In this document: one piece after another, positions 54,818-57,838 of the stretch
How positions within the stretch are numbered: the stretch's first letter is position 1
Layout: each line of letters starts with the position of its first letter
Assembly (NCBI GenBank): GCA_024401215.1
Contig: JAKSLL010000014.1
Span: forward strand, 1 to 57,838
Source: Bacteroidaceae bacterium
Lineage (GTDB): Bacteria; Bacteroidota; Bacteroidia; Bacteroidales; Bacteroidaceae
DNA length: 57,838 bases
Reading direction: 5' to 3'
Made by a program: the position numbers and the translations under genes
Notes under the pieces: generated by a model
Database searches by the model: none
The model's input: the letters and a program-made list of their open reading frames with translations, nothing else
Told to the model about the DNA's origin: nothing

Positions 54818-54842
54818 TGCGTCTTACGCTTCGTGCATAAAG

Positions 54843-54913
54843 GAAAAATAGTAAAAAGAGGTAAAAATAAAAAACAATATTTTTAATGTCTTTATTTATT
54901 TTTACTATTTTTC
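54843..54913. terminator. AT-rich inverted repeat after the two-lipocalin-like gene
   Basis: GAAAAATAGTAAAAA (54843-54857) and its exact complement at 54899-54913 form a 15-bp stem with a 41-nt AT-rich loop. It probably ends the upstream gene, though the low GC makes it a weak terminator. Confidence 0.5.
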
Positions 54914-55000
54914 TTTTCAGCGCAAAGCGCACCTACACAGATAGTATTGACTTTTCAACCAAATTGTTGAAGAACAGAGTTTAATGTAAAAAGCCTATAT

Positions 55001-56191
55001 ATGAAAAGAACAGTTTTCACCTTGCTTATTGCCCTCATGGCAGCAAGCGTATTTGCTAAAGGCAAGAAAGACATAGTGATAAGACAGTCGGAAGGTTCCA
55101 TCACATTTGTGGTGGACGAGAATCTGCCTGCCCCAACAGGACACCTGAACTTGCAAGACGGAGCACAGATTGCCAATTGGAGAGTGGGCGACAGAAAGGA
55201 ACGAAAGACCATCGTGGCAACAAGTTTCGATGATGCTCAGCTTTACCACACTGGCGACAATGCAATGTTTTCCATGCTGATGAAAGCATACGCAGAGCAT
55301 CGTCCTCTTGTACTTTCTCCCGATGACGTATGGCTCTGCATCTCACAGGGGTTTGCCCAGCATGTCAATCAGAATGCAGAGGCGTTGCGTGATAAGCTTG
55401 TCTTTCATGAGGGCAAGATAACCCTTTCGGTAGAGACATCCCATCCTCTGCTTGGAAAGAATGATGTAGGTGTTGACACAACAAACTTGAAGCCTATCAA
55501 CTGGCCTGAAATTTTCGATGGCTTTGTGGCTCAGATGAACGCGAACACCAAGGGCGGCATCGTTGATAATATGTGTGCTGACTTCACCACAACAACAGTG
55601 GATAGTCGCATAGCTTCGCAGATCACGCTGATGAACGCCATGTTGCCATACTTCCGTTACGAAGTATTTTATGCTTCATGCGGAATCCCATACATAACCC
55701 TCAAAGGCACTCCCGAGGACTGGCAGAAGGTGCTTGACAAGGCTCGCTCCCTTGAGCAGTACGACCTCAAGTGGTGGACAGACAAGCTCTGCCCTGTCCT
55801 TGAAGAATTTGTGAAAACTGCTCAAGGCAAACCAGACCATCAGTTCTGGCGCTGCATGATGACGCAGATAGAAATAGACAAGCTTCGTGGCGGGGGTTGC
55901 AGCGGAGGCACACAAACTACATTCGACGGCTGGTTCCTCACCCTTTTCCCTTACGACGACAAAGGCCGCACTCCTGCAAAGGTCACCAATTCTCACAAAA
56001 TGCTCAACAGCGTCAAGTCGGCAGATTTTCTCTACAAGGAACTGAACGCAACAGGCAGCATCATGGGTGAAACACCTATGAAGTTCTACTCAGGCTTCGT
56101 CGGCATAGATGAGAATCAAGACACCTACGAACTGAAAGCCCACATCGGCTGGATGGTAAGGAAAGAGCCTAAAAAGGAGGAAAAGAAATGA
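55001..56191 (+). CDS. Secreted DUF4419 protein
   Basis: 396 residues with a signal peptide (MKRTVFTLLIALMAASVFA). The DUF4419 signature region is recognisable: AYAEHRPLVLSPDDVWLCIS, QGFAQHVNQNAEALR, NMCADFTTTTVDSRIASQIT, FRYEVFYASCGIPYITLKGT and TQTTFDGWFLTLFPYD (with a GGGCSGG turn just before). DUF4419 proteins occur in bacteria and fungi with unknown activity; the conserved Cys, His and Asp residues suggest an enzyme. The last codons overlap the next start (ATGA), so the following gene is translationally coupled. Family call fairly good; function unknown. Confidence 0.8.
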   Translation: MKRTVFTLLIALMAASVFAKGKKDIVIRQSEGSITFVVDENLPAPTGHLNLQDGAQIANWRVGDRKERKTIVATSFDDAQLYHTGDNAMFSMLMKAYAEHRPLVLSPDDVWLCISQGFAQHVNQNAEALRDKLVFHEGKITLSVETSHPLLGKNDVGVDTTNLKPINWPEIFDGFVAQMNANTKGGIVDNMCADFTTTTVDSRIASQITLMNAMLPYFRYEVFYASCGIPYITLKGTPEDWQKVLDKARSLEQYDLKWWTDKLCPVLEEFVKTAQGKPDHQFWRCMMTQIEIDKLRGGGCSGGTQTTFDGWFLTLFPYDDKGRTPAKVTNSHKMLNSVKSADFLYKELNATGSIMGETPMKFYSGFVGIDENQDTYELKAHIGWMVRKEPKKEEKK

Positions 56192-57027
56192 AGGTAATAG
56201 CAATAATAGCCATACTAATGCTGCCTTTCACAGCATCTGGGCAAATCACGATGCGTCTTGACAGTATCGTTACGCCACCAAAATGGGAAGATGAAGAAAA
56301 GTATGTTTCCGTTTTCATGTATGACTCCCTGAATAACATTGTAAACAAGCAATTTACAAACAATTATTACACCCATGACAGCATAGAATGCAAGTACGAC
56401 GATAAGGGAAAGCTCATCTCAAAGATGTGTCGCGAATATACCAACAAAGGCATACAGATAGACTGCCGTAGATACGACTACGAGTACAACAAGCATGGCA
56501 TTCTCACCTCTCGCAAATGCCTTGTCAATCAAGGCACTCGCTTTTGGAAAGGCGACAAGATAGTGCAGACAGGCGAGCAATGGAAAGTGGTGTGCCATGA
56601 CCGTTGTGACAAGCGAGGCAACATCATCTTTTGCCGAGATTACAAAACCGCCGACTCCATCTACTACGAGTATGATGACCTAAACCGCATGACTTCTGCC
56701 GAATGGTGCCACTCTGGACGTGCCTGGAAAAGAATAGAATACACATACGACCGCCATGGCAATCCAATACGAGCAGATGAGTTCACAACGACAAGAAGAA
56801 ACGAGCAATTAACACTTGAGCACGAAACCTCCATCACAATCTGCTATGACCTTCGCCACACAGCCAAGGAAACAGCAGGGGTGAACAAGATCATAAAGTT
56901 TTTTGCACGAGATGAAATTGACTATTCTCCTTCCTTCACCAACATCCCCACACGCATCACAGAGAGCTATGCGAATGATCCAGAGGAAGGCACAACGTCG
57001 TATTACTATTATTCACAAGTCAAATAA
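56188..57027 (+). CDS. Secreted YD/RHS-like repeat protein
   Basis: 279 residues with a signal peptide (MKVIAIIAILMLPFTASGQ). The mature protein has at least four YD-type repeats: CKYDDKGKLISKM, YEYNKHGILTSRK, YEYDDLNRMTSAE and YTYDRHGNPIRAD. These repeats build beta-shells or sheets in RHS/teneurin proteins and also occur in small Bacteroidales surface proteins. It is far too short to be a toxin-carrying RHS protein. Its start overlaps the DUF4419 stop, so the pair may work together on the cell surface. The role is unknown. Confidence 0.75.
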   Translation: MKVIAIIAILMLPFTASGQITMRLDSIVTPPKWEDEEKYVSVFMYDSLNNIVNKQFTNNYYTHDSIECKYDDKGKLISKMCREYTNKGIQIDCRRYDYEYNKHGILTSRKCLVNQGTRFWKGDKIVQTGEQWKVVCHDRCDKRGNIIFCRDYKTADSIYYEYDDLNRMTSAEWCHSGRAWKRIEYTYDRHGNPIRADEFTTTRRNEQLTLEHETSITICYDLRHTAKETAGVNKIIKFFARDEIDYSPSFTNIPTRITESYANDPEEGTTSYYYYSQVK

Positions 57028-57044
57028 AATTTGTGGTACTACAG

Positions 57045-57060
57045 AAATTCACGTGAATTT
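57045..57060. repeat. 16-bp perfect palindrome AAATTCACGTGAATTT
   Basis: A perfect dyad with a central CACGTG, 18 nt after the stop of the YD-repeat gene. There is no T-run, so it is not a typical terminator; it may be a protein-binding site. Confidence 0.5.
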
Positions 57061-57200
57061 GTGCGCACAGCGCCAGTAAGCCAATTAGTCAGAAGGGCAC
57101 TTTCATGTAAAATCTCAAAAACAAAATCAGTCATCGAATATCTTACTTAAATATCCCTTCCCTTTACGGATACACTCTGCAACTCTTTTTTAACACATGC

Positions 57201-57285
57201 AACACACCGTATGTTACACGTGTCACATGCGGTATGTTACACGCGTTACACACGGCATGTTACAGATGTTACATACTGCATGTTC
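57201..57285. repeat. 23-bp palindromic tandem array, about 3.7 copies
   Basis: Units start at 57201, 57224, 57247 and 57270 (partial). Each has the form ...RYATGTTACANNNGT with variations. The junction of units 1 and 2 (GTATGTTACACGTGTCACATGC) is itself a near-perfect 22-bp palindrome, so the array alternates direct and inverted halves. Confidence 0.75.
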
Positions 57286-57290
57286 AAAAC

Positions 57291-57440
57291 TATTACTTTC
57301 CGCTAAACAAAAAATACTTAGACGCACAATAAAGGGCTGATTCCATTTGGTGGAGTCAGCCCAAATTGTTATCTTTGTCTTCACCACAAAAACCATGATA
57401 ACATGAAGAAAGGTATATTATGGTTTAGCGGACAGTAATA
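57291..57440. mobile_element. MITE-like element, 150 bp with 18-bp terminal inverted repeats
   Basis: TATTACTTTCCGCTAAAC at 57291-57308 and GTTTAGCGGACAGTAATA at 57423-57440 are inverted repeats matching at 17 of 18 positions. Between them lie a hairpin (about 57334-57362), a promoter (57346-57377) and a short frame MKKGILWFSGQ ending inside the right repeat. There is no transposase, so if mobile it would depend on another element. Target-site duplication is not clear. Confidence 0.65.
57346..57377 (+). promoter_or_regulatory. Promoter inside the MITE-like element
   Basis: TTTG at 57346-57349 and TATCTTTG at 57370-57377, 20 nt apart: a full Bacteroidota promoter pointing out of the element through the right end. 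A parent transposon would have used it for its transposase gene. Confidence 0.6.
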
Positions 57441-57543
57441 ATAAAAAGACTATGTCGCTCAAAATGTCACAGTTGATGTCGCTCAATCATCAAGCCTGTA
57501 CAGAACATATTCATAACCAACTTTCTCACCCCTATTATTTCTT

Positions 57544-57793
57544 TTATCAAGAACCTTTAGCCTCGGCGTAGCCAATGTAGAGAACCTCGAAGAGCTCGGC
57601 GTAGCCAAATAAGAAATTTTCTCTCACGTGTTGATTTTGAATAATATAGAAATTAGAAATGACGCTTTGCGTCCCCCTTGAGTCATGCTACGGCAAGTAG
57701 CAATTCTCTACATTCCTAATTCATTCAATAATGATATACTCTCAATTAAGAATTTCTCTGAATTGGCTACGCCGAGCTGACGGTTCTTGATAA
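57544..57793. repeat. Large inverted repeat with three copies of a 14-bp word
   Basis: The left arm 57544-57584 and the right arm 57754-57793 are inverse copies with few differences (TTATCAAGAACC pairs with GGTTCTTGATAA; CTCGGCGTAGCCAA with TTGGCTACGCCGAG). CTCGGCGTAGCCAA also occurs a second time at 57595-57608. The centre holds small hairpins such as GACGCTTTGCGTC. Confidence 0.65.
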
Positions 57794-57838
57794 CAAATAA
57801 AATAATCAATCAAAATAGAGTTTCAAAGGATGGGAAAC

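Larger units (their letters stand above)
57028..57838. other. Gene-free end of the window, rich in repeats
   Basis: 811 bp without a credible gene. It contains a 16-bp palindrome (57045-57060), a 23-bp tandem array (57201-57285), a 150-bp MITE-like element (57291-57440) and an inverted-repeat structure (57544-57793). Two short frames (57403-57438 and 57452-57571) may be remnants of a transposase or plain chance. Confidence 0.6.

Noticed and set aside
57201-57285. CRISPR array or plasmid iterons
   Set aside because: Units adjoin without spacers, and no replication protein lies nearby.
57403-57571. Two short frames (11 and 39 residues) as genes at the window end
   Set aside because: No recognisable family; one ends inside a terminal inverted repeat. 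Kept only as possible transposase remnants.

Overview
The window is typical chromosomal DNA of a Bacteroidota, most likely Bacteroidales and plausibly a Prevotellaceae member. The evidence is direct. Many genes are preceded by the phylum's -7 promoter box TAnnTTTG, several with a TTG/TTTG about 19-20 nt upstream. Shine-Dalgarno sequences are essentially absent. The primary sigma factor is the short 289-residue Bacteroidota type. Family content (PorT-like barrel, CE15 esterase, MetH without its activation domain, Bacteroidota-type PurF-like protein, archaeal/eukaryotic-type ProS, S37 peptidase, DUF4419) fits as well. The species is not determined. There is no prophage, integrase, rRNA or CRISPR array.

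Layout. 1-160: two tRNA genes on the minus strand (Glu-CTC, cut by the window edge, and Ser-GCT), divergent from mazG. 1.2-3.2 kb: a CE15 glucuronoyl esterase and an outer-membrane barrel protein on the minus strand. 3.3-7.2 kb: DUF4375 protein, smpB and metH. 7.2-7.8 kb: a gene-free stretch of palindromes and direct repeats. 7.8-11.5 kb: a minus-strand galactose operon transcribed galM, galK, MFS permease. 11.7-13.0 kb: folC. 13.2-20.6 kb: a signalling block of a 1425-residue double sensor kinase, its response regulator, a short AbgT-like membrane protein and a TPR-type pseudo-histidine kinase. 20.8-25.9 kb: a C92-type lipoprotein hydrolase, a DUF4878 lipoprotein, reverse rubrerythrin, an orphan protein, and a two-gene LemA-like/membrane-protein pair. 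26.1-27.0 kb: rpoD.

27.1-30.6 kb holds the most unusual set. A small secreted protein is followed by a tightly packed C11 clostripain-like lipoprotein protease, an HPr-kinase-like P-loop protein, a Ser/His (SipW/ER-type) signal peptidase-like protein without a clear membrane anchor, and a PqqD-like protein. This looks like a peptide- or protein-maturation cassette without a radical-SAM enzyme. 30.8-35.0 kb: ung followed by exported SGNH, phospholipase-D-like and GHL10 enzymes. 35.2-36.7 kb: OmpA-like lipoprotein and mtgA. 36.9-44.4 kb: proS, S37 peptidase, clpC and htpG, separated by clear terminators. 44.5-52.8 kb: glutamine-dependent nitrogen assimilation (glmS, a PurF-like amidotransferase, carA, carB). 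53-57 kb: trmD and three secreted proteins of poorly known function. 57.0-57.8 kb: gene-free, with a 23-bp palindromic tandem array, a 150-bp MITE-like element with 18-bp terminal inverted repeats, and a larger inverted-repeat structure.

All family names rest on motifs read by eye and on remembered family knowledge. No database search was possible.
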